A stretch of DNA of 64,000 nucleotides. Origin: Bacteroidales bacterium. Its GTDB lineage: Bacteria; Bacteroidota; Bacteroidia; Bacteroidales; UBA3663. Each line of letters starts with the position of its first letter. Positions within the stretch are counted from its first letter, which is position 1. The DNA is taken from assembly GCA_017561935.1 (NCBI GenBank), contig JAFZBE010000041.1:1-64000 (forward strand), read 5' to 3'. The notes under the pieces are model-generated. The model saw only the letters and a program-made list of their open reading frames with translations. It ran no database searches and was not told the origin of the DNA. Shown here in pieces: positions 32,430-39,945 of this stretch. The translations under genes were made by a program, and so were the position numbers.

Positions 32430-32454
32430 GTTCTTATAATACCAAAAGAAGGAA

Positions 32455-33381
32455 ATGGCAAAACCGTTTATAAAGTGGGTAGGTGGAAAAAGCCAGCTCA
32501 TCCCTCAACTTGAGGCATTGCTTCCATCAAATTTCACTTCATGGCAGAATGTAACTTACATAGAACCATTCATAGGAGGTGGGGCAATGTTGTTCTATAT
32601 GCTTAAAACGCATTCAAACATTACCCGTGCAGTAATCAACGATATAAATGCGGACTTGACAACTTGCTATCTCACTGTGCGTGACCATCCCAATGAACTT
32701 ATCAAGTTATTAAAGCAAATACAAATGCAGTACCATGCATTGCTCGATGAAGATGCGCGTCGTGATTACTATATGGCCATGCGCGACCGTTTCAATACCA
32801 ACTCTCTTGATTCCATCGAGAATACCTGTCTATTCATCTTCCTTAACCGCACTTGCTTCAATGGACTTTATCGTGTGAATCGAAAAGGGTTGTTCAATGT
32901 GCCTTTTGGAAGATATGACAACCCAATGATTTGTGATACAGAAACAATCCTCAGTGATAGTTTGTTACTTCAAAACGTTGAAATACTCACTGGAGATTTC
33001 CGTCAAACGATAAACTATGCACAAACTTCCTCACTTTTCTATTTTGACCCTCCCTACAGACCATTGAGCGACACATCAAGCTTTAACGATTATTCAAAAG
33101 AGGCTTTTGATGATGCAGCTCAAATACGGTTAAAAGAATTCTGTGATGAGGTAAATGCTGCTGGGCATTCTTTCATGCTTAGTAATTCCGATCCAAAAGG
33201 CAAAAATGGTGACACCTTCTTCGACGACCTCTATTCAGAGTATATTATCGACAGAGTTTGGGCATCAAGGAATGTCAATGCAAATGCCTCTAAACGAGGA
33301 AAGTTAACAGAGATTTTAGTACATAACTATGTAGTTCATCCTACATTCAGTGAAGATTTATTTCCAGATTTAAATATTTAA
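32455..33381 (+). CDS. dpnM: DpnM-type N6-adenine DNA methyltransferase (D12 class, GATC)
   Basis: A 308-residue alpha-class Dam/DpnM methylase. FIKWVGGKSQLIPQL forms the N-terminal SAM-site strand, EPFIGGGAMLF is motif I, FLNRTCFNGLYR is the conserved D12 stretch and YFDPPYRPL is catalytic motif IV. The GATC specificity is inferred from the family and from the adjacent DpnII-family endonuclease. The gene is AT-rich compared with the core regions of the window and starts a four-gene set with 13-bp and 124-bp gaps. It would protect host GATC sites from the endonuclease. Confidence 0.93.
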   Translation: MAKPFIKWVGGKSQLIPQLEALLPSNFTSWQNVTYIEPFIGGGAMLFYMLKTHSNITRAVINDINADLTTCYLTVRDHPNELIKLLKQIQMQYHALLDEDARRDYYMAMRDRFNTNSLDSIENTCLFIFLNRTCFNGLYRVNRKGLFNVPFGRYDNPMICDTETILSDSLLLQNVEILTGDFRQTINYAQTSSLFYFDPPYRPLSDTSSFNDYSKEAFDDAAQIRLKEFCDEVNAAGHSFMLSNSDPKGKNGDTFFDDLYSEYIIDRVWASRNVNANASKRGKLTEILVHNYVVHPTFSEDLFPDLNI

Positions 33382-33394
33382 TAATCGATATAAA

Positions 33395-34243
33395 ATGAGT
33401 GCACACACACAACAGGAATTCAAGACTTTTATGTCTCAATTGCAAACCACAAATCAGTCATTAGATTTCTTTTGTGATTTTGATAAGATTAGTCAGAATG
33501 TACAAGAAATCAAATTAAGTCTATGCACACTTAATAGCCTTATTGGCGCTCAAGATATGCGTGCTGCAGTAGAGGCGATTTGGCGCCGTGACAAATCTGC
33601 ATTCAGCGTAATGGATATTCTTATTGCAGTAAGAAGCGAAGGTAAGAAGGCTGTCCTTAATTCCTTGAATAAATGTGTCATCTTAGATTCTTTGTTCGCA
33701 TCTGTTGATGGCGTTATGGAATTTCTTGAAAACACGGGCCTTAAGGAAATCTTTCAAAAGCAAAAGATTAAGAATCTTGTCGATTATGTTTTTGGCATAG
33801 AAACAGGTTTAGATTCTAATGCTCGCAAGAATCGTAGTGGGCACGTCATGGAAAATGTAATCGATAATTTATTAACACAAAATGGCATCATACACAGAAA
33901 GGAAATTTTTTCTAGTGAATGGCCTAAATTATCTCACGAACTGGGCAGTGACGAAAAAAGATTTGACTTCGTAGTAGAAACGAAACAAAAGGTATATTTA
34001 ATAGAAGTAAATTTTTATAGTGGTGGAGGTTCTAAGTTGAACGAAGTCGCACGTTCTTATTCTGATTTAGCACCTAAAATTAATTCAGTTGCAGGATTTG
34101 AATTTGTTTGGATTACAGATGGTATTGGATGGCTATCAGCTAAGAATAAGTTGGAAGAGGCATATTATAACATACCAAAGGTCTATAACCTTACCGATAT
34201 TAAAGAATTCATTCAAATAGTTAAAACTGAAGGGCAGAACTAA
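33395..34243 (+). CDS. dpnB: DpnII/MboI-family restriction endonuclease
   Basis: A 282-residue type II endonuclease of the DpnII family, which cleaves unmethylated GATC. The nuclease core is visible near residues 188-215: KRFDFVVETKQKVYLIEVNF followed by YSGGGSKLNEVARSY. This is a PD-(D/E)XK-like centre in which Lys is replaced by Asn (IEVN), as usual in this family. SGHVMENVIDNLLTQNG supplies the upstream conserved Glu helix. It lies 13 bp after dpnM. The order methylase-endonuclease-second methylase differs from the pneumococcal dpnM-dpnA-dpnB order. Confidence 0.92.
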   Translation: MSAHTQQEFKTFMSQLQTTNQSLDFFCDFDKISQNVQEIKLSLCTLNSLIGAQDMRAAVEAIWRRDKSAFSVMDILIAVRSEGKKAVLNSLNKCVILDSLFASVDGVMEFLENTGLKEIFQKQKIKNLVDYVFGIETGLDSNARKNRSGHVMENVIDNLLTQNGIIHRKEIFSSEWPKLSHELGSDEKRFDFVVETKQKVYLIEVNFYSGGGSKLNEVARSYSDLAPKINSVAGFEFVWITDGIGWLSAKNKLEEAYYNIPKVYNLTDIKEFIQIVKTEGQN

Positions 34244-34264
34244 AGATTAAAAGACAAAGCATAA

Positions 34265-34366
34265 AATGTTGATTGGGAAAGTAATTTCCAAAATACAGTT
34301 ATTGATTTAGATAAATACAATAGCATAGAATTAGCAAAAACTTGTCGATACAGAATAATAACATAA
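34265..34366 (+). other. Coding-like fragment between endonuclease and second methylase
   Basis: The 124-bp gap holds a 33-codon open frame without a start codon, including VDWESNFQNTVIDLDKYNSI, ending in TAA at 34364, one base before the dpnA ATG. It may be a fragment of a lost gene or chance in AT-rich DNA. Confidence 0.3.
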
Positions 34367-34367
34367 T

Positions 34368-35258
34368 ATGATAACCTCAGTATATAAATCTTCAAACCGA
34401 GACTTCACATTGCTGCAAGGCGACTGCACTGAACTCATGCCTCAAATAAAGAACGTGAACTTCAAATTCGACATGATTTTTGCAGACCCTCCTTATTTCC
34501 TTTCTAACGGAGGCATCTCCGTTCAGTCAGGAAAAGTGGTTTGTGTAGATAAGGGAGATTGGGATAAGGGCGGCTCTCCTGAATACATGAAGGAGTTCAA
34601 TCATAAATGGCTAAGTTGTTGCAGAGACCTACTTAAAGATAATGGAACCATTTGGATTAGTGGCACCTACCACAATATCTTTAGTGTAGCTACAGAGCTA
34701 ACTGAACTTGGATTTAGGATTTTGAATTGTGTTACATGGGCAAAGACCAATCCACCACCAAACATTTCCTGTCGTTTCTTTACTTATAGCACAGAGTTCG
34801 TTCTTTGGGCACGTAAGAGTCCAAAGAAACCGCATTATTTCAATTATGAACTAATGCGTGCTATCAATGAGGGAAAGCAAATGACGGACGTTTGGAGCCT
34901 ACCAGCTATTGCCCCATGGGAAAAATCTTGTGGTAAACATCCAACACAAAAGCCATTATCATTACTAACACGCATTATCCTTGCTTCAACCAAGGATAAT
35001 GCCTGGATTCTCGATCCATTCAGTGGAAGCAGTACAACAGGTATAGCAGCAAATTTAACAAATCGTCGTTTCCTGGGCATTGAGCAAGAACAAGAGTTCA
35101 TCGACATTAGCATCAAACGTCGAGAGGAACTAGAAGACAACAAAATACGCGGCAACTATCGAAAGAAACTGAATGACCTACAGATCGCAAAGAAGTTTAT
35201 TTCCCAAGAAGCCGACATTTCATTTGTCGAGGATGAAGAAATAGATTTGCCTTTCTAA
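34368..35258 (+). CDS. dpnA: DpnA-type adenine DNA methyltransferase
   Basis: A 296-residue beta-class methylase: catalytic motif IV FADPPYFLSNGG comes before the SAM-binding motif I DPFSGSSTTGIAA, the reverse of dpnM. GIWISGTYHNIF-like and PTQKPLSLLTRII stretches are typical. In the pneumococcal DpnII system this second methylase also acts on single-stranded GATC and protects incoming transforming or transferred DNA. The same role is inferred here. The C-terminus is extended and acidic (SFVEDEEIDLPF). Confidence 0.9.
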   Translation: MITSVYKSSNRDFTLLQGDCTELMPQIKNVNFKFDMIFADPPYFLSNGGISVQSGKVVCVDKGDWDKGGSPEYMKEFNHKWLSCCRDLLKDNGTIWISGTYHNIFSVATELTELGFRILNCVTWAKTNPPPNISCRFFTYSTEFVLWARKSPKKPHYFNYELMRAINEGKQMTDVWSLPAIAPWEKSCGKHPTQKPLSLLTRIILASTKDNAWILDPFSGSSTTGIAANLTNRRFLGIEQEQEFIDISIKRREELEDNKIRGNYRKKLNDLQIAKKFISQEADISFVEDEEIDLPF

Positions 35259-35278
35259 TAGTTATAATAAAACGAATT

Positions 35279-35311
35279 AGGCAGACTTGCCATTGAGTGA
35301 GGCTGCCTTTC
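35279..35311 (+). terminator. Weak hairpin after dpnA
   Basis: AGGCAG (35279-35284) pairs with CTGCCT (35303-35308), followed by TT. It is short and lacks a long T-run. Confidence 0.4.
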
Positions 35312-35391
35312 GTATATTTAATCGAATTATAATGTTAAATAATGATAAAAGGTTCTATCTTCCAATTATTCTTTGTATCTTCGCACCCGAT

Positions 35392-35568
35392 ATGAAATAC
35401 AAAGTTACAATACGTGAAACATTAGAGCGCACATTGGATGTAGAGGCAAACTCTGCTCAAGAAGCAGAGTTGTCTGTTCGTCAGGACTACCACAATAGTA
35501 TCATCGTGCTCGACGATGGCGACTTTATTGATACAATAATCATGGTTCAACAATTAACCTGCAAATAA
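35392..35568 (+). CDS. dpnD: DpnD-PcfM family small protein
   Basis: A 58-residue protein beginning MKYKVTIRETLERTLDVEAN with the family ending NSIIVLDDGDFIDTIIMV. It matches the DpnD-PcfM family, named after the protein beside DpnI in pneumococcus and PcfM of conjugative plasmids. The function is unknown. The start is ATG 35392, since the longer frame from 35287 runs through the hairpin and a TATCTTCG promoter-like element (35376-35383). Its position right after the DpnII-type genes is notable because pneumococcal dpnD belongs to the opposite DpnI cassette. Confidence 0.85.
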   Translation: MKYKVTIRETLERTLDVEANSAQEAELSVRQDYHNSIIVLDDGDFIDTIIMVQQLTCK

Positions 35569-35690
35569 CTGAAATAACTTTTGAAAGCGAACAAGTTAAT
35601 TTTCGAAGATGCTCATCTATTTCTATTAGAAAAGAAGGGTGTTGTTTTTCATATACTATACAATGTTTTTTCATTTAAATATAATAAGTT

Positions 35691-36098
35691 ATGTTTTGTA
35701 AATATTGTGGCAAACAAATAGCTGATGATTCTAATTATTGTCAGCATTGCGGAGGTAAAATAAAAGGTATTGATTTACAACAATCCGAATGCAAATTGAA
35801 TATCAAACCTGAACTATCAAAGGTAAATGGAAAGCATTTGTATAAATGGGGTATCATCTATTCTATTTATTTTATAATCAATTTAATTTTGTTATTGAGT
35901 GGATACGAAGATGCTCACTCTTTTAAATATCTATGGCCTTTTGGAAACTCTTACTCAAGGTGGAATAAGCCCTTTAGCCCCACCAATTACGATGTAACAG
36001 ACTTTTTATTTTACGCGTTTTTAATTCCGACATGTATATATGGATTGATGAGATTCAGTCGTAATCATATAGAAGAGAAGAGACAAACTGATAAATAA
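35691..36098 (+). CDS. Zinc-ribbon membrane protein
   Basis: A 135-residue protein with an N-terminal zinc ribbon, FCKYCGKQIADDSNYCQHCG (four Cys), then two membrane segments near residues 54-71 and 106-124 (FLFYAFLIPTCIYGLM). Such zinc-ribbon/transmembrane proteins are common as unknown cargo. It lies in AT-rich sequence with 122 bp before it and 203 bp after it, with no convincing promoter. It may be part of the island cargo. Confidence 0.8.
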   Translation: MFCKYCGKQIADDSNYCQHCGGKIKGIDLQQSECKLNIKPELSKVNGKHLYKWGIIYSIYFIINLILLLSGYEDAHSFKYLWPFGNSYSRWNKPFSPTNYDVTDFLFYAFLIPTCIYGLMRFSRNHIEEKRQTDK

Positions 36099-36301
36099 AA
36101 TGCGATTAAACCGGATATAAGTTGGGATTCCCAAAGTATAAACATACTATATTTTTGACAATAACTACCAAATTAACGCGACAACCAAGTTCTTCCAACA
36201 TTGTAACATCTTGATTAGAAACAGTTCAGTCCATACTTGTCCTACTCGCTATATGTCACTTTTATATCTTTCGTTGTATTATTGATTAATTTGCTACTAT
36301 T

Positions 36302-37378
36302 ATGGAAAAGATTACAGCTGAAAACTTCATCACAGAAGAAAAGATAATCAAAGACTTTATTGACGGCGAAAAGACAAATCACAAAAAGACAAATAAAGTC
36401 TATATCTCCAGTCTTATAGATTCGTCATTGGGAGGACTTGACATACAGACCCGCAGCGATCTTAAAGCTTGTATCGAGGCACATTGTCCCAACCTTGAAC
36501 TCCTGATAAACACCAGGGATGTTTGGGCACGTGACTATATGCCTATACAGTTGACAAAAGATATTTTCCTTGGATATACCTACGATCCAGATTACCTTGT
36601 TGAGGAACATCAAAATTGCATTACTGACTGGAAACAGCATAATGTTCATACCTCAAAAGATAATTTCAAAGACCTATCAATCGTTCAAATACCATTAATC
36701 CTCGATGGTGGAAATGTGGTGAAAGCTGTCTTAGGTGGCAAACCATATATGATCATGTGTGAAAAGGTGCTGACTGAGAACAATATCAACAGGAATAATA
36801 GAACCGAAGTTGAAAACTTCAAAAAATGGTGGGACCAATGGTGGAAAAACAATTTTGAGGGTACTGAAATGGGACTGGTTCTCCTACCATGGGAGGGAAA
36901 GGACTTTAATCCAATAGGCCATGCTGATGGTATGATAAGATATATCGGTAACGGACATGTACTGATGACAAACTATCTGGATTTTGACAAGAAATATAAG
37001 GATGATAAGGTTGATGAGGGCAGCTTCGGCAAGAAGTTGTGGACTGCTCTCTTTGAGGCTGGTTTTGATGTTGTGACCTTGGACTTCTGGAATGAGTTTG
37101 CCGATGATTACACATTCCAACTGCTCTTTGACGAGTCTTGGTGCTACATCAATTATTTGCAAGTAAATAATACAATACTTGTTCCCAGCCTTGGTTATCG
37201 CAAATTGGATAAAGCCGCACGAAGACAAATTAAGGCAGCATTTAAGAAAGCGAATCAGCAGGTGATTGTCCAAACAATAGATTGTAACATGTCACCTATC
37301 GTGAAGGACATGAATGATAAAATGAATTCTGGTGGTGCCCTCAACTGTCTGACCTGGACAATACAAACTGACAATTAA
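36302..37378 (+). CDS. Agmatine deiminase/peptidylarginine deiminase family enzyme
   Basis: A 358-residue guanidino-group hydrolase of the PAD_porph family. Substrate and catalytic motifs are visible: RDVWARDYMPIQ, IPLILDGGNVVK, GHADGMIRYI (catalytic Asp/His) and the C-terminal nucleophile Cys in SGGALNCLTW. Typical agmatine deiminases have His before this Cys; here it is Asn. It is cytoplasmic, without a signal peptide. The substrate may be agmatine or another guanidino compound, and a modification of proteins is also possible in this family. It is followed after 7 bp by a small unknown gene. Confidence 0.85.
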   Translation: MEKITAENFITEEKIIKDFIDGEKTNHKKTNKVYISSLIDSSLGGLDIQTRSDLKACIEAHCPNLELLINTRDVWARDYMPIQLTKDIFLGYTYDPDYLVEEHQNCITDWKQHNVHTSKDNFKDLSIVQIPLILDGGNVVKAVLGGKPYMIMCEKVLTENNINRNNRTEVENFKKWWDQWWKNNFEGTEMGLVLLPWEGKDFNPIGHADGMIRYIGNGHVLMTNYLDFDKKYKDDKVDEGSFGKKLWTALFEAGFDVVTLDFWNEFADDYTFQLLFDESWCYINYLQVNNTILVPSLGYRKLDKAARRQIKAAFKKANQQVIVQTIDCNMSPIVKDMNDKMNSGGALNCLTWTIQTDN

Positions 37379-37385
37379 GACATCA

Positions 37386-37712
37386 ATGCCCAACCAAGAT
37401 CTACTCACCCTCTGCCACTATTATCACGGCGAGGACAAATGTCCGTTTGATAGCGAGAAGGAGCGTGTCCAGGGTTTGTTCTGGATGTTCGAGGAGATGT
37501 TTGTGCGCCATACGCTGCATGATCCTACCTTCATGGAGGGCTATCTGAAGCGCGTCGATAATTACAAGAAGAATCATCCCGATGTCGTGAATGATCTTAC
37601 TTCCGACCGATGGGCAAAAGGAACCAAGGCCATCATCATGTATAGCGAGGACATGCTGCAGAAGTGGTGTCCCAATGAGGTCGATCTGATTTTTCAATAT
37701 GGAAATGTGTGA
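37386..37712 (+). CDS. Unknown 108-residue protein, likely cotranscribed with the deiminase
   Basis: A small cytosolic protein beginning MPNQDLLTLCHYYHGEDKCP and ending in DLIFQYGNV. It is helical and rich in aromatic and charged residues, with four Cys not arranged as a classic zinc site. No family is recognised. The 7-bp gap implies translation from the deiminase mRNA. Its base composition is less AT-rich than that of the deiminase gene and nearer to the core of the window. Confidence 0.7.
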   Translation: MPNQDLLTLCHYYHGEDKCPFDSEKERVQGLFWMFEEMFVRHTLHDPTFMEGYLKRVDNYKKNHPDVVNDLTSDRWAKGTKAIIMYSEDMLQKWCPNEVDLIFQYGNV

Positions 37713-37874
37713 GTATTGTAAAGGATGAAAAATGTTTGTTTTATCCGTAAGCATTCGGTAACCCCCGTCTCGCAAATGTCATGAAGTATTCTCCCTCATA
37801 TATCAGGTTAATCTTTAAGGCAACCGATTGGAACAACCAAAATGCAAGGAAATGTATGTTATATTTGGTTAAAT
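37713..37874. other. Spacer before the repeat region
   Basis: No gene, terminator or promoter of the usual type was seen here. The sequence has no ORF of note. Confidence 0.4.
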
Positions 37875-37932
37875 GGCCAAAAATCGTTTGGTCATTTGGC
37901 CAAAAATCGTTTGGTCATTTGGCCAAAAATCG
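37875..37932. repeat. 23-bp tandem repeat, 2.5 copies
   Basis: Unit GGCCAAAAATCGTTTGGTCA plus TTT, starting at 37875, 37898 and 37921, the last one cut after 12 bases. Full copies are identical. It shares GGCCAAAAA and GGTCAT with the 42-bp array 200 bp further on. Confidence 0.9.
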
Positions 37933-38129
37933 AAAGTAGCATCCATTTCGAAACTGGAGGTGGCTGATGGTTTGGAAGATTAGGGAAAGATGATGGCATC
38001 GGTATAATTGTGCCACCCAAGCGGGAAACAAATGTGCCACCTTCAGTGGCCACCTCAAGGGCGTTTTTCAGGAATCATGATTGTTGTGGTGGCGTGATGC
38101 TTGGAGGCGAGTGTCTTCTTTCTCAAAAC

Positions 38130-38510
38130 CCAGAATAACCAATCTTGGCCGAAAAAGGTCATGCTTTGATTGGAACAAGCATTATCTCGGCCGTCAGAGT
38201 GCTCCATCCAATAGTTCCATACCCAATCTTGGCCAAAAAAGGTCATGCTGCAATCGAAGGATAACCAATCTTGGCCGAGATTGGTCATGCAGAGATCAAA
38301 GAATACCCAATCTTGGCTGAAAATGGTCATGCTGCAATCGAAGAATACCCAGTCTTGGCCAAGGTTGGTCATACTTCGATTGGAACAAGCACTATCTCGG
38401 CCGTCAGAGTGCCCCATCCAAGTGACGCATACCCAATCTTGGCCAAAAAAGGTCATACTTGAATCGAAGAATGACCAATCCTGGCCAAAAATGGTCATGC
38501 TCTAATCGGA
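38130..38510. repeat. Degenerate 42-bp tandem array with two 84-bp higher-order units
   Basis: AATCTTGGCC or close variants recur at 38141, 38225, 38267, 38309, 38351, 38435 and 38477, so all intervals are exact multiples of 42. Each is followed by GGTCAT about 15 bases later. The two 84-bp units each contain a second module with CGGCCGTCAGAGTG (38189-38202 and 38399-38412), 210 bp apart. As 42 is divisible by three, one minus-strand frame stays open (38498 to 38055) and would encode repeats of MTxxGQDWxFFD. No promoter supports it as a gene, and some units carry both-strand open frames. Confidence 0.85.
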
Positions 38511-38630
38511 GCAGGTATTCACACGACCAAAATGGTTCTTTAACGCGAATTACCGCGAATTGACATTAATTTTTTTAGAAGATAATTTGAGTGAGTGGAG
38601 GCTGTAGCGAGGAGGGATGAGGAATCGGAT

Positions 38631-38804
38631 ATGTATAACGGGACATTCTACCAGCTGCAGACCCGCGCTGAGGGTTGGGACACACAAGAGCGTGGCGTTC
38701 AGGTTTTCAAGCAATTTGACGGCGAGCTATACCGGGTGAACAGCTGTCCTGCCACCTATACCTCCTGCAAGCCCATCCGTGGTACATGGCCAGGTCTTGA
38801 GTAA
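38631..38804 (+). CDS. Small unknown ORF or gene remnant
   Basis: A 57-residue frame from ATG 38631, MYNGTFYQLQTRAEGWDTQE at the start and CKPIRGTWPGLE at the end, with core-like codon use. An in-frame extension to 38595 is possible. I recognise no family. It sits alone between the repeat array and a lipoprotein gene on the other strand, without promoter or partner, and may be the tail of a lost gene. Confidence 0.35.
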   Translation: MYNGTFYQLQTRAEGWDTQERGVQVFKQFDGELYRVNSCPATYTSCKPIRGTWPGLE

Positions 38805-38815
38805 TTGATAAATTA

Positions 38816-39730
38816 TCATTCACGATTGGGATTCCACTCCCTCACGTGCTTGGTCAGGAGCTTGAGGAGCCTGACCTTGTGTGCGGTGGCATCGAGCATC
38901 CATTCTTCGAATTTGTCATCATCCATGACAGATACTTTTCTCCCTGCATTTAGGTCTTCGATCAATGGCTTTGATCGAAAATCGAAGTGCAGGGCTGCAT
39001 TATCTATCACAACCATATTCGAATTGTATTTCTCCTTTGACCCTGCAAAGAGCTTCAGCAATGGACAAATCATCTGGAAATATGAGGTGGATTCCATGAT
39101 GGCCGAAATCTTATAGATGTCCTTGTCGGAATAGTCCTCGATCCGAGAGAGGCTATCGACAACACTGAGCGCATACATCGAGTAATTGATTTCCTTGTCC
39201 ATCTCCAGATCATTGTTGATGCGGGTGAGAGTGGTGAATAGCTGCATGTTCTGTATGGACAGGATGTTGAAGAGGGACAGCAATGTCACGTTCTGAAACT
39301 TCGTTTCCCTCAACCTTGTGTAGATTGAATCGCAGTGAGGGATGATGCGAAGTGCATAATCGGCCACATCGGGGTCCTTGGCTTTTGCCATAGTTGCGGT
39401 ACGATATGCCATTCCGTATCCGAGGTAGTTCTGCATCTGGCTGATGGTGGCATATTTTTTCGTGAATAGGGAATGACTCATTTTTACTGTTTTTGCCATT
39501 GCATGAACGGTGTCGGCTACCCACAGTGCTTCGGTGTCTTGCCCGAATATTGGCATAATTGAGGCAAACTCGTCGAGAGCAGCAGCATAGTCGTTCACGA
39601 TGCTTTCCTCTGCGTCTTGCGATAGCGGCACCCAGGGCGTGGATGGTCGCTTGCCTTCGTCCTTTACATCGAAGCAGCTACACAACAAACTGCATATAAG
39701 ACAGATGAACACTAATGATTTAGCTTTCAT
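38816..39730 (-). CDS. Lipoprotein of unknown function
   Basis: A 304-residue predicted lipoprotein: MKAKSLVFICLICSLLCSC, with the lipobox LLCSC and acylated Cys19. The mature part is largely helical (YAAALDEFASIMPIFGQD, ISQMQNYLGYGMAYRTATM) without a recognised domain. The start is ATG 39730, which gives a classic signal. ATG 39754 is also downstream of the promoter, while the longer frame to 39811 is not. It is monocistronic and divergent from nothing nearby. A surface or periplasmic location is expected. Confidence 0.8.
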   Translation of the reverse strand: MKAKSLVFICLICSLLCSCFDVKDEGKRPSTPWVPLSQDAEESIVNDYAAALDEFASIMPIFGQDTEALWVADTVHAMAKTVKMSHSLFTKKYATISQMQNYLGYGMAYRTATMAKAKDPDVADYALRIIPHCDSIYTRLRETKFQNVTLLSLFNILSIQNMQLFTTLTRINNDLEMDKEINYSMYALSVVDSLSRIEDYSDKDIYKISAIMESTSYFQMICPLLKLFAGSKEKYNSNMVVIDNAALHFDFRSKPLIEDLNAGRKVSVMDDDKFEEWMLDATAHKVRLLKLLTKHVREWNPNRE

Positions 39731-39791
39731 ATTTCTGTTTTTGTTATTGTTCATAGATCTTTCGTTTTGCTCTATTTGTCTAAACCAAGTG

Positions 39792-39823
39792 CAAAGATAT
39801 AGAGTTTTCAATAATTCACCAAA
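39792..39823 (-). promoter_or_regulatory. Promoter for the unknown lipoprotein
   Basis: Minus strand TTTG (39823-39820), 20 bp, TATCTTTG (39799-39792), a full consensus match. Confidence 0.8.
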
Positions 39824-39862
39824 TCTTTTGAGAAAAATTTTTGTATTATTGGAGGAAATAGA

Positions 39863-39924
39863 GTACTCTGACGGCCGACATTGTGCTTGTTACGATTGAC
39901 GGCCGACATGATGCTTGCTACGGT
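39863..39924. repeat. 28-bp tandem pair, inverted relative of the 42-bp array module
   Basis: TGACGGCCGACATTGTGCTT-type units at 39869-39896 and 39897-39924, 28 bp each with a few differences. The reverse complement of 39863-39891 matches the array module at 38384-38412 in about 26 of 29 positions, so the same repeat family occurs on both sides of the lipoprotein gene in opposite orientation. Confidence 0.75.
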
Positions 39925-39945
39925 TTTCAATAGGGGATTTCTGTT

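Noticed and set aside
34368..35258. Island methylase as a cell-cycle (CcrM-like) regulator
   Set aside because: The DPPY-before-FxGxS order fits, but linkage to a DpnII-family endonuclease and a D12 methylase makes a restriction role far more likely.
38055..38498. A 147-residue protein gene on the minus strand of the array
   Set aside because: It has no promoter, and both strands stay open because the period is a multiple of three. It is kept as a finding, not as a gene.
38130..38510. The 42-bp array as a CRISPR array
   Set aside because: Repeats are degenerate, the sequence between anchors is itself repeated rather than unique, and no cas genes are near.
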